5,746 nt of DNA from contig DTXA01000344.1 of assembly GCA_012962735.1 (NCBI GenBank), forward strand, positions 1 to 5,746, given 5' to 3'. The notes under the pieces were generated by a model, which did not search any database, was not told the DNA's origin, and saw only the letters and a program-made list of their open reading frames with translations. This document shows, piece by piece, positions 1-5,698 of this stretch (position 1 is its first letter; the number at the start of each line of letters is the position of its first letter). Both the position numbers and the translations under genes were made by a program. The DNA comes from Candidatus Latescibacterota bacterium (GTDB lineage: Bacteria > Latescibacterota > 4484-107 > B68-G9).

Positions 1-53
1 GTGTGACCTTGCCAAGGTCAAAGTCGCGGGTTCAAATCCCGTTTCCCGCTCCA
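1..53 (+). tRNA. tRNA-Gly(GCC), 3' portion
   Basis: The 5' part lies outside the window. The anticodon arm is visible: stem TGACC (4-8), loop TTGCCAA (9-15), stem GGTCA (16-20), giving anticodon GCC at 11-13, which reads GGC/GGU glycine codons. A five-base variable loop (21-25) follows. The T arm has stem GCGGG (26-30), a normal seven-base loop TTCAAAT (31-37) and stem CCCGT (38-42). The acceptor 3' strand TTCCCGC (43-49) is followed by discriminator T50, expected for bacterial tRNA-Gly, and an encoded CCA (51-53). All visible elements look functional. A run of seven T (55-61) follows, but the next gene starts at once, so the tRNA is probably cotranscribed with it and released by 3' processing. 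Confidence 0.95.
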
Positions 54-63
54 ATTTTTTTAT

Positions 64-1173
64 ATGGACTGGAGTATGCGCTTAGAGGACTTGGACACCC
101 CTGTGGCCGTCGTGAACCTGGATAAGCTGGAGTTCAACATCAGGGAGATGGCCGCCCGGATGCGGGAGGCCGGGGTGTGCCTCAGGCCGCACGTCAAGAC
201 CCATAAGACCCCCGTCATAGCACACATACAGCTTCGGGAGGGTGCAGTAGGGATCACGGTGGCCAAGGTCGGGGAGGCGGAGGTCATGGCCTCCGCCGGG
301 GTGGAGGACATATTCGTGGCCTATCCGGTCTGGGGGGAGGCCAAGTGGGAGCGCCTCAGGAGGCTGAGCCACAGAGTCTGTTTGAGGGTGGGGGTGGATT
401 CAGAAGTCTTGGCCGAGGGGCTCTCACAGGTTTTCGCCCAGCATGGGGAGAAGATAGCCGTTCTCATAAAGGTGGACACCGGCCTGGGCCGGACGGGAGT
501 GTCTCCGGGGAGGCCAGCCCTGGAGCTGGCCCGGGAGGTGGCCCGCCTCCCCGGGCTGGAGCTTAAGGGCATATTCACCCACGAGGGGCACATAATCCGG
601 GATTTCGGAAGCGTGGGGGAGATAGATGGGCCTGTACGGGATGTGGCCCGGAAGATGCGGGAGACAGCGGAGCTTCTGCGCAGGGAGGGGATTGAGGTGG
701 AGGAGGTGAGCGTGGGGGCCACGCCCACTGCCCACCTTATGTGCCGGGAGGAAGGGGTCACGGAGGAGCGGCCCGGGACTTACGTCTTCTACGATGCCAC
801 AAATGTGGGGTTCGGGGTCGTGCCCGAGGACCGAGTTGCTTTTTCCGTCTGGTGTACTGTGGTCAGCGTGCCCCGACCTGACCGAGCTGTGATAGACGGG
901 GGGACTAAGGCGTTTTCGAGCGCCAGGTCCCCGAAGGTGGAAGGGATGGGGCTGGTGAGGGGTATGGAGGGTGCGAGGTTCGCCTGGGCGAACGAGGAGC
1001 ACGGGGTGTTGGACCTATCGTCCTGTCCGGGGGCCCTGAGGGTGGGGGACAGAGTGGAGGTGGTGCCCGTGCACGTATGCGAGGCCGTCAACCTCTGGGA
1101 CGAACTGGTGGCCGTCCAGGGTGGGGAGGTGGAGGCGATCTGGCCGGTCCTGGCCAGGGGGAAGGTGTGGTGA
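64..1173 (+). CDS. PLP-dependent D-threonine aldolase / D-serine dehydratase family protein
   Basis: This predicted cytoplasmic enzyme of 369 residues is a typical length for the fold-type III (alanine-racemase-like barrel) D-threonine aldolase / D-serine dehydratase family. Members cleave D-3-hydroxy amino acids or deaminate D-serine, using PLP plus a divalent metal. Visible motifs are RPHVKTHKTP at 41-50, whose first Lys (45) is the expected PLP lysine; VDTGLGRTGV at 137-146; GATPT at 218-222, a likely phosphate-binding loop; PGTYVFYD at 237-244; and DGGTKAF at 278-284. In the C-terminal metal-binding domain, EEHG at 311-314 precedes a His-x-Cys pair (H337, C339). The His-x-Cys pair leans towards D-serine dehydratase-like members, but the substrate cannot be fixed from sequence. 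Two starts are possible: ATG 64, with no Shine-Dalgarno site, and ATG 76, which gives the family-like N-terminus MRLEDLDTP but has GGAG only one base upstream. It overlaps the maf gene by four bases. Confidence 0.88.
   Translation: MDWSMRLEDLDTPVAVVNLDKLEFNIREMAARMREAGVCLRPHVKTHKTPVIAHIQLREGAVGITVAKVGEAEVMASAGVEDIFVAYPVWGEAKWERLRRLSHRVCLRVGVDSEVLAEGLSQVFAQHGEKIAVLIKVDTGLGRTGVSPGRPALELAREVARLPGLELKGIFTHEGHIIRDFGSVGEIDGPVRDVARKMRETAELLRREGIEVEEVSVGATPTAHLMCREEGVTEERPGTYVFYDATNVGFGVVPEDRVAFSVWCTVVSVPRPDRAVIDGGTKAFSSARSPKVEGMGLVRGMEGARFAWANEEHGVLDLSSCPGALRVGDRVEVVPVHVCEAVNLWDELVAVQGGEVEAIWPVLARGKVW
1156..1161 (+). promoter_or_regulatory. Ribosome binding site for maf
   Basis: AGGGGG lies inside the 3' end of the preceding gene, eight bases before GTG 1170 and five before GTG 1167. 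It supports a GTG start at 1170 rather than an ATG further upstream, which would add residues with no family counterpart. Confidence 0.6.
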
Positions 1174-1823
1174 GGGAGCTCATATTAGCTTCGGCCTCCC
1201 CCCGCAGGAGGGAGCTGCTGAGGATGTTGGGGGTCCCCTTCAGGGTCGTGGAGAGCGGTGTTGAGGAGGAAGGTGCTTCCGGGGACCCCGTGGCCCATGT
1301 GCTCTCCCTCTCCCAGAGGAAGGCCTCTGCGGTGGCCGGGAAGATAGGGGAAGGGTTTGTGGTGGGGGTCGATACTGTGGTGGTCTTAGACCGAGAGATA
1401 CTGGGAAAACCCTCCGGCCCGGAAGAGGCGAGGGCTATATTGGGGAAGCTATCGGGCCGGGTCCACAGGGTTTACTCCGGGGTTACGGTGACAAGGGCCG
1501 AGGACGGCAAAGTCCTCTCCGACTACCGGTGCACCGAGGTGCGGATGCGACGGATGTCGCCGGGGGAGATAGATGCCTATGTGGCCACGGGGGAGCCCTT
1601 AGACAAGGCAGGGGCGTACGCGATCCAGGGCAAAGGGGCGCTGCTCGTGGAGGAGATAAGGGGATGTTTTTACAATGTAGTGGGCCTGCCCCTCTGCGCT
1701 CTGATGGACATCTTGGCCAAGATGGGTTGGAAATGCCTCGAGGAGGTGCTAAAGTTGGCCTATCTTGACAATAAAAAGGGACTTTCGCATCTTCAAGATG
1801 TTCTTAGATCTTTTCCTCCTTAA
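1170..1823 (+). CDS. maf: Maf family nucleoside triphosphate pyrophosphatase (dTTP/UTP type)
   Basis: This Maf/HAM1-fold enzyme hydrolyses non-canonical or excess nucleoside triphosphates to monophosphate and pyrophosphate in the cytoplasm. From GTG 1170 it has 217 residues. Motifs in order are SASPRRRELL (8-17) at the N-terminus; GVDTVVVLD (66-74) with the expected catalytic Asp68; LGKP (78-81); YSGVTV (102-107); and GEPLDKAGAYAIQGKGA (141-157) with NVVGLPL (169-175). The DKAGAYxIQG form matches the dTTP/UTP-specific (YhdE-like) branch rather than the m7GTP (YceF-like) branch. GTG 1170 shares GTGA with the upstream stop codon, which suggests translational coupling; GTG 1167 is an alternative start. 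The conserved fold ends near residue 186, yet the frame continues for 31 residues through more AT-rich DNA. Maf proteins are usually nearer 190-200 residues, so the tail looks like read-through into a former intergenic region. Confidence 0.93.
   Translation: MRELILASASPRRRELLRMLGVPFRVVESGVEEEGASGDPVAHVLSLSQRKASAVAGKIGEGFVVGVDTVVVLDREILGKPSGPEEARAILGKLSGRVHRVYSGVTVTRAEDGKVLSDYRCTEVRMRRMSPGEIDAYVATGEPLDKAGAYAIQGKGALLVEEIRGCFYNVVGLPLCALMDILAKMGWKCLEEVLKLAYLDNKKGLSHLQDVLRSFPP
1765..1793 (+). promoter_or_regulatory. Candidate sigma-70 type promoter for the ABC exporter operon
   Basis: A perfect -35 box TTGACA (1765-1770) is followed, after a 17-base spacer, by CATCTT (1788-1793). That -10 box matches TATAAT at three of six positions, including the important second A and last T. 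Transcription would begin near 1800. The site lies in the unusual AT-rich 3' extension of the maf frame. No better promoter is visible between maf and the exporter genes. The weak -10 may mean regulation or a chance match. Confidence 0.4.
1788..1800 (+). repeat. 13-bp palindrome over the putative -10, possible operator
   Basis: CATCTT and AAGATG form a perfect six-base inverted repeat around a single C. A further ATCTT at 1808-1812 can pair with the same AAGAT half. The position over the -10 box and transcription start would suit a dimeric repressor, or it could be a short stem in the transcript. No regulator gene is in the window. Confidence 0.35.
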
Positions 1824-1849
1824 CCTCGTATTACTGCAGTAATGCGAGG
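1824..1849 (+). repeat. 26-bp imperfect palindrome / hairpin P1
   Basis: It begins directly after the maf stop codon. CCTCG (1824-1828) pairs with CGAGG (1845-1849), T1829 with G1844 as a wobble, and ATTAC (1830-1834) with GTAAT (1839-1843), leaving loop TGCA. That is 11 pairs in RNA. No T-run follows, so it is not an intrinsic terminator by itself. It could be an mRNA 3'-end stabiliser, an operator or the first leader hairpin. Confidence 0.75.
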
Positions 1850-1896
1850 ACGGCGAGCAGGGGAGACTTAAGAAGTTGATCCCGTCACACCATCCG

Positions 1897-1935
1897 AGTG
1901 GAGCAGAGGAGGATCTCCTTCGGCTTTCCACTTTT
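1897..1935 (+). terminator. Terminator-like hairpin with short T-run (attenuator candidate)
   Basis: AGTGGA (1897-1902) pairs with TCCACT (1927-1932), GC (1903-1904) with GC (1923-1924), and an inner AGGAG (1907-1911) with CTCCT (1915-1919) around loop GAT. TTTT follows at 1932-1935. The T-run is short, so termination is probably partial. Only 14 bases separate it from the exporter start codon, too few for a separate promoter. Exporter transcripts must therefore pass through it. Confidence 0.45.
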
Positions 1936-1949
1936 AGGAACAGAAGCTT

Positions 1950-3722
1950 ATGTCTGACGTAGAGCGTAAAAGACGGGAGAGCTTCCGCAAACTTTGGACC
2001 TTCGTACGACCCTTCCGCAGGAAGCTCTTCGCCGCGGTAGGGTTGGCGGTCGTCATCAACCTCATAAGCCAGCTCCCCCCTTGGATATCCCGTTTCTTCA
2101 TAGACCGGGTGATCACCGGAGGGGCATGGCAGTTCTTAGCCGCGGTGGTGGTGGTCCAGACCGCCATCCCTCTGATTTCCTATCTTATGAGCTTCTGGGA
2201 CAACTATCTCATCGCCTATGCGGGCCAGAAGCTGGTGCTGAACATAAGGCGCAAGCTTTTCGGGCACATCCTCCATCTGCCCCTGAGAGAATTCGATGAG
2301 ATGGGCACTGGGAAGTTCATCTCCCGGCTTATGAGGGATACGGCGACGGTGCAGAATATGGTCACCTGGAACACCGTGTCTATCGTCAACAACTTTATCT
2401 CATTCCTCATAGGGATAGTGGTCATATTTTACTTCTCCTGGAAGCTTTCCCTTGTAGCCCTATTTATCCTGCCCCTGCACTGGGTCAACTACCGGTTCTT
2501 CGTGAAGCGGATGCGCTACAAGACCAGACTTGTCCGGCGCAAGTGGGACCAGATCTACGACCAGCTTTACGAGCGCATCTGGGGCACCAAGCTAGTGCGG
2601 ACGTACACCAGGGAGGAGGAGGAGACCCGGCACTTCACCTCCAGCACGGTCCAGGCCTTAGGGTTGACTATGGAGAACACCGCATTGGGCGCCACCTTTG
2701 GGGGGTTTTCCACCCTCATAGACGGCCTGGGCAATACCTTAGTGTTCGTGACAGGATGTTACTTTGTACTCAAAGGGGAGCTCACCTACGGAACTGTGGC
2801 AGCTTTCATGATGTACGTGTGGCGGGTTCTCAACCCCGTGCTCCAGTTCTCCAGCATAGCCAATATGGTGGAACAGACGTTGGTCTCCGTAGAACGCATC
2901 TCCGAAGTGTTGGATATAGAGGAGGAGCCTAAGAAGGGCATAGAGCTTCCACCCCTCAGGGGGCATGTGCGCTTCGAAGACGTCTGGTTCGAGTACGTGC
3001 CCGGAGAACCTGTGCTCAAGGGGATAAACTTAGAGGTCAAACCGGGTATGAAGGTGGCCTTGGTGGGCCCCACCGGTTGCGGCAAGACCACCCTTACCAG
3101 CCTGTTGTTGCGCTTCTACGAACCCACAAAAGGCTGTATCTTGGTAGATGGGTATGACATCACAAAGGTGGACCTCCGCTCCCTTCGCCGACAGATGGGG
3201 CAGGTGTTACAAGACTCCGTCCTCTTCAACAGCCTCACCATAAAGGAGAACATCGCCTACGGCATCCCGAACGCCAGCGAAAAGCAGGTGGTCAAGGCGG
3301 CCAAAATAGCCAAGATCCACGACCTCATCCTCTCCAAACCGGGGGGGTACGAGGCCGAGATCGGGGGCGAAGGAGTGGTGCTCTCGCTCGGGGAGAAGCA
3401 GAGGCTTTGCATCGCTCGGGTGGTGGCCGCCGACCCAGCTATCTTGGCTTTGGACGAGGCCACCAGCGCCTTAGACACCCAGTCCGAGGCCCTGATACAA
3501 AAAGCCCTCGAGAGCGTGATGAAGGGGAGGACCTCATTCATCATCGCCCACAGGCTTTCCACCATAGTGGGAGCGGACCTCATCGTGGTGATGGAGAAAG
3601 GCCGGATCGTGGAGATGGGCACACATAGGGACCTCTTGGCGAAAGAGGACGGGTTCTACCGGAAGCTGTACGAGCAGCAGTTCCTGATACAGGAACAAGA
3701 CAAGGCTCGTTGGGCCGCATGA
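1950..3722 (+). CDS. ABC exporter half-transporter with catalytic Glu (consensus Walker B subunit)
   Basis: This 590-residue type IV (B-family) ABC exporter half has an N-terminal membrane domain and a C-terminal ATPase. About six membrane helices lie near 25-45, 62-82, 143-163, 165-181, 252-275 and 283-300. ATPase motifs are the A-loop Tyr349, Walker A GPTGCGKT (373-380), Q-loop Gln421, Walker B ILALDE (498-503) with catalytic Glu503, D-loop SALD (506-509) and switch His534. The signature is LSLGE (478-482) instead of LSGGQ. It therefore supplies working Walker motifs but a degenerate signature. A weak Shine-Dalgarno site, AGGAA (1936-1940), sits nine bases before ATG 1950. The gap to the second exporter gene is 70 bases. 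It probably pairs with that product to export drugs, lipids or peptides across the inner membrane; the substrate is unknown. Confidence 0.95.
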   Translation: MSDVERKRRESFRKLWTFVRPFRRKLFAAVGLAVVINLISQLPPWISRFFIDRVITGGAWQFLAAVVVVQTAIPLISYLMSFWDNYLIAYAGQKLVLNIRRKLFGHILHLPLREFDEMGTGKFISRLMRDTATVQNMVTWNTVSIVNNFISFLIGIVVIFYFSWKLSLVALFILPLHWVNYRFFVKRMRYKTRLVRRKWDQIYDQLYERIWGTKLVRTYTREEEETRHFTSSTVQALGLTMENTALGATFGGFSTLIDGLGNTLVFVTGCYFVLKGELTYGTVAAFMMYVWRVLNPVLQFSSIANMVEQTLVSVERISEVLDIEEEPKKGIELPPLRGHVRFEDVWFEYVPGEPVLKGINLEVKPGMKVALVGPTGCGKTTLTSLLLRFYEPTKGCILVDGYDITKVDLRSLRRQMGQVLQDSVLFNSLTIKENIAYGIPNASEKQVVKAAKIAKIHDLILSKPGGYEAEIGGEGVVLSLGEKQRLCIARVVAADPAILALDEATSALDTQSEALIQKALESVMKGRTSFIIAHRLSTIVGADLIVVMEKGRIVEMGTHRDLLAKEDGFYRKLYEQQFLIQEQDKARWAA

Positions 3723-3777
3723 TAGGTTATTCACTTGAAATAGCCGTAAGGTATTGGAGCGAAGCGGAGAAATTTTT

Positions 3778-3783
3778 GGAGGT
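3778..3783 (+). promoter_or_regulatory. Strong ribosome binding site that fixes the start of the second ABC gene
   Basis: GGAGGT lies nine bases before ATG 3793. The open frame extends upstream to a TTG at 3754, but that codon has no good Shine-Dalgarno site, and this motif would fall inside the coding region. ATG 3793 is therefore preferred. Confidence 0.8.
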
Positions 3784-3792
3784 ATAGAGGAG

Positions 3793-5640
3793 ATGGCCGA
3801 GGAAAAGAAAGAGGAACGTGTACGCCTTAGGGATTCCCTGCGCCAGACCTCAAGGCTTCTGCGGGGGTACCTCCTGCCGCACTGGACCCGAATGATGCTG
3901 GTGTTGGCCACAGCCTTCGGGCTGTCTCTGTCTCCATACATATTCGGGTTTATGAGCAAGATTATGATAGATAAGGTATTGGAGATCCGTCCTCAGATCC
4001 AGCAGGAAACCCTGGAAGGCGAGACATCCCAGACCGCTCCTCCCGCCGGCCGTCCCATGGAGGAGCGTATGCGGCTGTTGTGGTGGATGTTCCTGGCATA
4101 TGTCCTGATAAGGCTTACATTGGCTGGACTTAGGTGGCTTTATTCCTACAACATCACCTATGTAGGGCAGAAGCTGGTCTTCCGCCTGCGTCAGGAGCTC
4201 TACGACAAGCTCCAGCGCATACAGATATCCTTCTTCGACCGCCAACAGGTGGGCAAGATCATGGCCCGGGTGTTCGACGACGTGGACATCGTCCAGTACA
4301 GCGTCTCGCACGTCTTCGTACAGCTGCTGCAGAACATGGGGATGCTGGCCATCGGGGTGGTGCTCCTGATGCACCTGAACATAGCATTGTCCGCTATAGC
4401 CTTAGCTACACTCCCCTTCTATGCGGTCGCATATCGGCTGTACCGTCGGAAGGTCCGTCCCATCAACCGGGCCCAGAGGGAGCGCAACTCCGAGATGTAC
4501 GCGGTAGCCAGCCAGGCGATCTCCGGCATCCGGGTGGTCAAGTCCTTCGCCCAGGAGCCCAGGGAAGAGAGGAGGTTCTTCCACAAGGCGGCCGAGGTGA
4601 CAAGGCTTCTGATCAAACGCATCGTCTTGGGGAACACCTTGGGAGCTGCTTCGGGCATAATCAGCGTGTTGGGCACCCAGGCGGTGTTCTACCTCGGAGC
4701 CCGGAAGATCCAGGCTGGAGAGCTCTCCTACGGCACCTTCGCCCAGTTCATGGTCTATGTGGCCTCCCTGTTCTCCCCCATGGTTAGGCTATCCAACATG
4801 AACGCGATGGTCCAGTGGGTCTCAGTGGCTCTCAAGAGGGTTTTTAACCTTTTAGACGAGGAGATCACCATAAAGGACCGGCCCGGGGCGGTGGAGCTCG
4901 AGGAGTGCAAAGGCCACATCGTATTCGACCACGTATGGCTCAAATACGAGGGCGCGGAGGACTGTGCCCTCAAGGACATCACCTTCGAGGTGTCCCCGGG
5001 CACTATCGTGGCCTTGGTGGGTCCTTCGGGCTCGGGCAAGACATCCTTAGTGAACCTCCTCCTGCGCCTGTACGACCCCTCCAAGGGACGCATCATCTTG
5101 GACGGCCATGACCTCAGAGACATCAAGCTCTCCTCCCTGCGCAGATACATCCGGATGGTCCCCCAGGAGCCTATCCTGTTCTCGGGCACCATCGCCGAGA
5201 ACATCGCCTACGGCCGTCCGGGAGCGACACCCAGCCAGATTGTGGAGGCAGCCAAGGCCGCAGAGCTCCACAACTTCATTATGTCCCTGCCGGATAAATA
5301 CGAAAGCGAGGTGGAGGAGGCGGGAGCCAACCTCTCCGGAGGTCAGAAGCAGCGGATGGCCATAGCGATGGCCCTCCTGACGGACCCCTCGGTGTTGATA
5401 TTGGATGACAGCACCTCGGCCTTAGATGCCGAGACCGAGGCCCGCATCCAGCAGACCTTGGACAGGGTGATGGTGGGCCGTACCTGCTTCATAATCACCC
5501 ACAGGATGAGCACCGCCCGCAAGGCCGACCTCATCCTCGTCCTGAAAGATGGCTGGTTGATAGAGATGGGCTCCCACGATGAGCTTATGGCCAAAGGGGG
5601 GATGTATGCTCAGGTGTTTCACCAGCAATTAGCCGCGTAG
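3793..5640 (+). CDS. ABC exporter half-transporter with degenerate Walker B (Asp for Glu)
   Basis: From ATG 3793 this exporter half has 615 residues. A charged N-terminus (MAEEKKEERVRLR) precedes about six membrane helices, near 34-56, 97-117, 176-194, 197-215, 283-303 and 316-334. The first external loop, roughly residues 61-95, is long, hydrophilic and rich in Gln, Glu and Pro compared with the partner. ATPase motifs are the A-loop Tyr385, Walker A GPSGSGKT (410-417), Q-loop Gln458, a perfect signature LSGGQ (514-518), Walker B LILDD (535-539) with Asp539 at the catalytic Glu position, D-loop SALD (542-545) and switch His570. Its signature would complete the active site of the upstream partner, while its own Walker motifs with the partner's LSLGE form the degenerate site. 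This is the pattern known from TM287/288 and BmrCD. No terminator separates the two genes, so they form an operon. Confidence 0.95.
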   Translation: MAEEKKEERVRLRDSLRQTSRLLRGYLLPHWTRMMLVLATAFGLSLSPYIFGFMSKIMIDKVLEIRPQIQQETLEGETSQTAPPAGRPMEERMRLLWWMFLAYVLIRLTLAGLRWLYSYNITYVGQKLVFRLRQELYDKLQRIQISFFDRQQVGKIMARVFDDVDIVQYSVSHVFVQLLQNMGMLAIGVVLLMHLNIALSAIALATLPFYAVAYRLYRRKVRPINRAQRERNSEMYAVASQAISGIRVVKSFAQEPREERRFFHKAAEVTRLLIKRIVLGNTLGAASGIISVLGTQAVFYLGARKIQAGELSYGTFAQFMVYVASLFSPMVRLSNMNAMVQWVSVALKRVFNLLDEEITIKDRPGAVELEECKGHIVFDHVWLKYEGAEDCALKDITFEVSPGTIVALVGPSGSGKTSLVNLLLRLYDPSKGRIILDGHDLRDIKLSSLRRYIRMVPQEPILFSGTIAENIAYGRPGATPSQIVEAAKAAELHNFIMSLPDKYESEVEEAGANLSGGQKQRMAIAMALLTDPSVLILDDSTSALDAETEARIQQTLDRVMVGRTCFIITHRMSTARKADLILVLKDGWLIEMGSHDELMAKGGMYAQVFHQQLAA

Positions 5641-5643
5641 AGA

Positions 5644-5688
5644 AGCCCCTGGGGCTGGACTTTAGTCTCGCCCTTTCCGATGGGGCGA
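5644..5688. repeat. Inverted repeats between the exporter operon and tRNA-Ser
   Basis: AGCCC/GGGCT (5644-5648 / 5652-5656, loop CTG) lies four bases after the stop codon. GACT/AGTC (5658-5661 / 5664-5667) follows. TCGCCC/GGGCGA (5668-5673 / 5683-5688) encloses a nine-base spacer. None is followed by a T-run in the + direction. In the - direction the T-rich stretch precedes, rather than follows, the last hairpin. They may help end transcription of the convergent units, but do not fit the classical intrinsic terminator. Confidence 0.4.
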
Positions 5689-5698
5689 AAAATAGAAA

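Larger units (their letters stand above)
1800..1949 (+). promoter_or_regulatory. Structured leader region upstream of the ABC exporter pair
   Basis: This roughly 150-base stretch can fold into three successive hairpins. P1 (1824-1849) has 11 pairs. P2 (1861-1883) has nine pairs, with GGGA/TCCC and GACTT/AAGTT around loop AAG and a two-base GA bulge. P3 (1897-1932) is followed by TTTT. An alternative pairing of GGAGA (1862-1866) with TCTCC (1914-1918) would break both P2 and the inner stem of P3, giving the logic of an antiterminator. I do not recognise a known riboswitch or T-box signature. The leader function is inferred from layout; the inverted repeats are directly visible. Confidence 0.4.

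Noticed and set aside
55..61. T-run after tRNA-Gly as an intrinsic terminator
   Set aside because: The only stems before it are the tRNA's own arms, and the coding sequence starts within ten bases, so termination here would cut off the gene that follows.
424..1002. Long antisense open frame (192 codons) across the PLP enzyme gene
   Set aside because: It has no recognisable motif, is rich in Pro/His/Arg as expected for the complement of a GC-rich gene, and lies wholly opposite a confidently assigned gene.
1077..1169. Upstream ATG start for maf at 1077
   Set aside because: It would add 31 residues of Gly/Arg-rich sequence overlapping the previous gene. The family N-terminus LILASASPRR begins right after GTG 1170.
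1850..1935. Known riboswitch or T-box in the leader
   Set aside because: No T-box AGGGTGG core, ykkC guanidine core or yybP-ykoY manganese core could be found by eye. The structure is left as unclassified.
3754..3792. Upstream TTG start for the second ABC gene
   Set aside because: It lacks a good ribosome binding site and would place the strong GGAGGT at 3778-3783 inside the coding region. ATG 3793, nine bases after that motif, fits better.
3723..3792. Separate promoter or terminator between the two ABC genes
   Set aside because: TTGAAA at 3735-3740 has no -10 box at suitable spacing, and no hairpin with a T-run is seen. Cotranscription is simpler.
4134..4787. 217-codon + strand frame inside the second ABC gene
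   Set aside because: It is an off-frame reading of a clear ABC exporter membrane domain, with low-complexity Arg/Gly/Pro/His content and no Shine-Dalgarno site.
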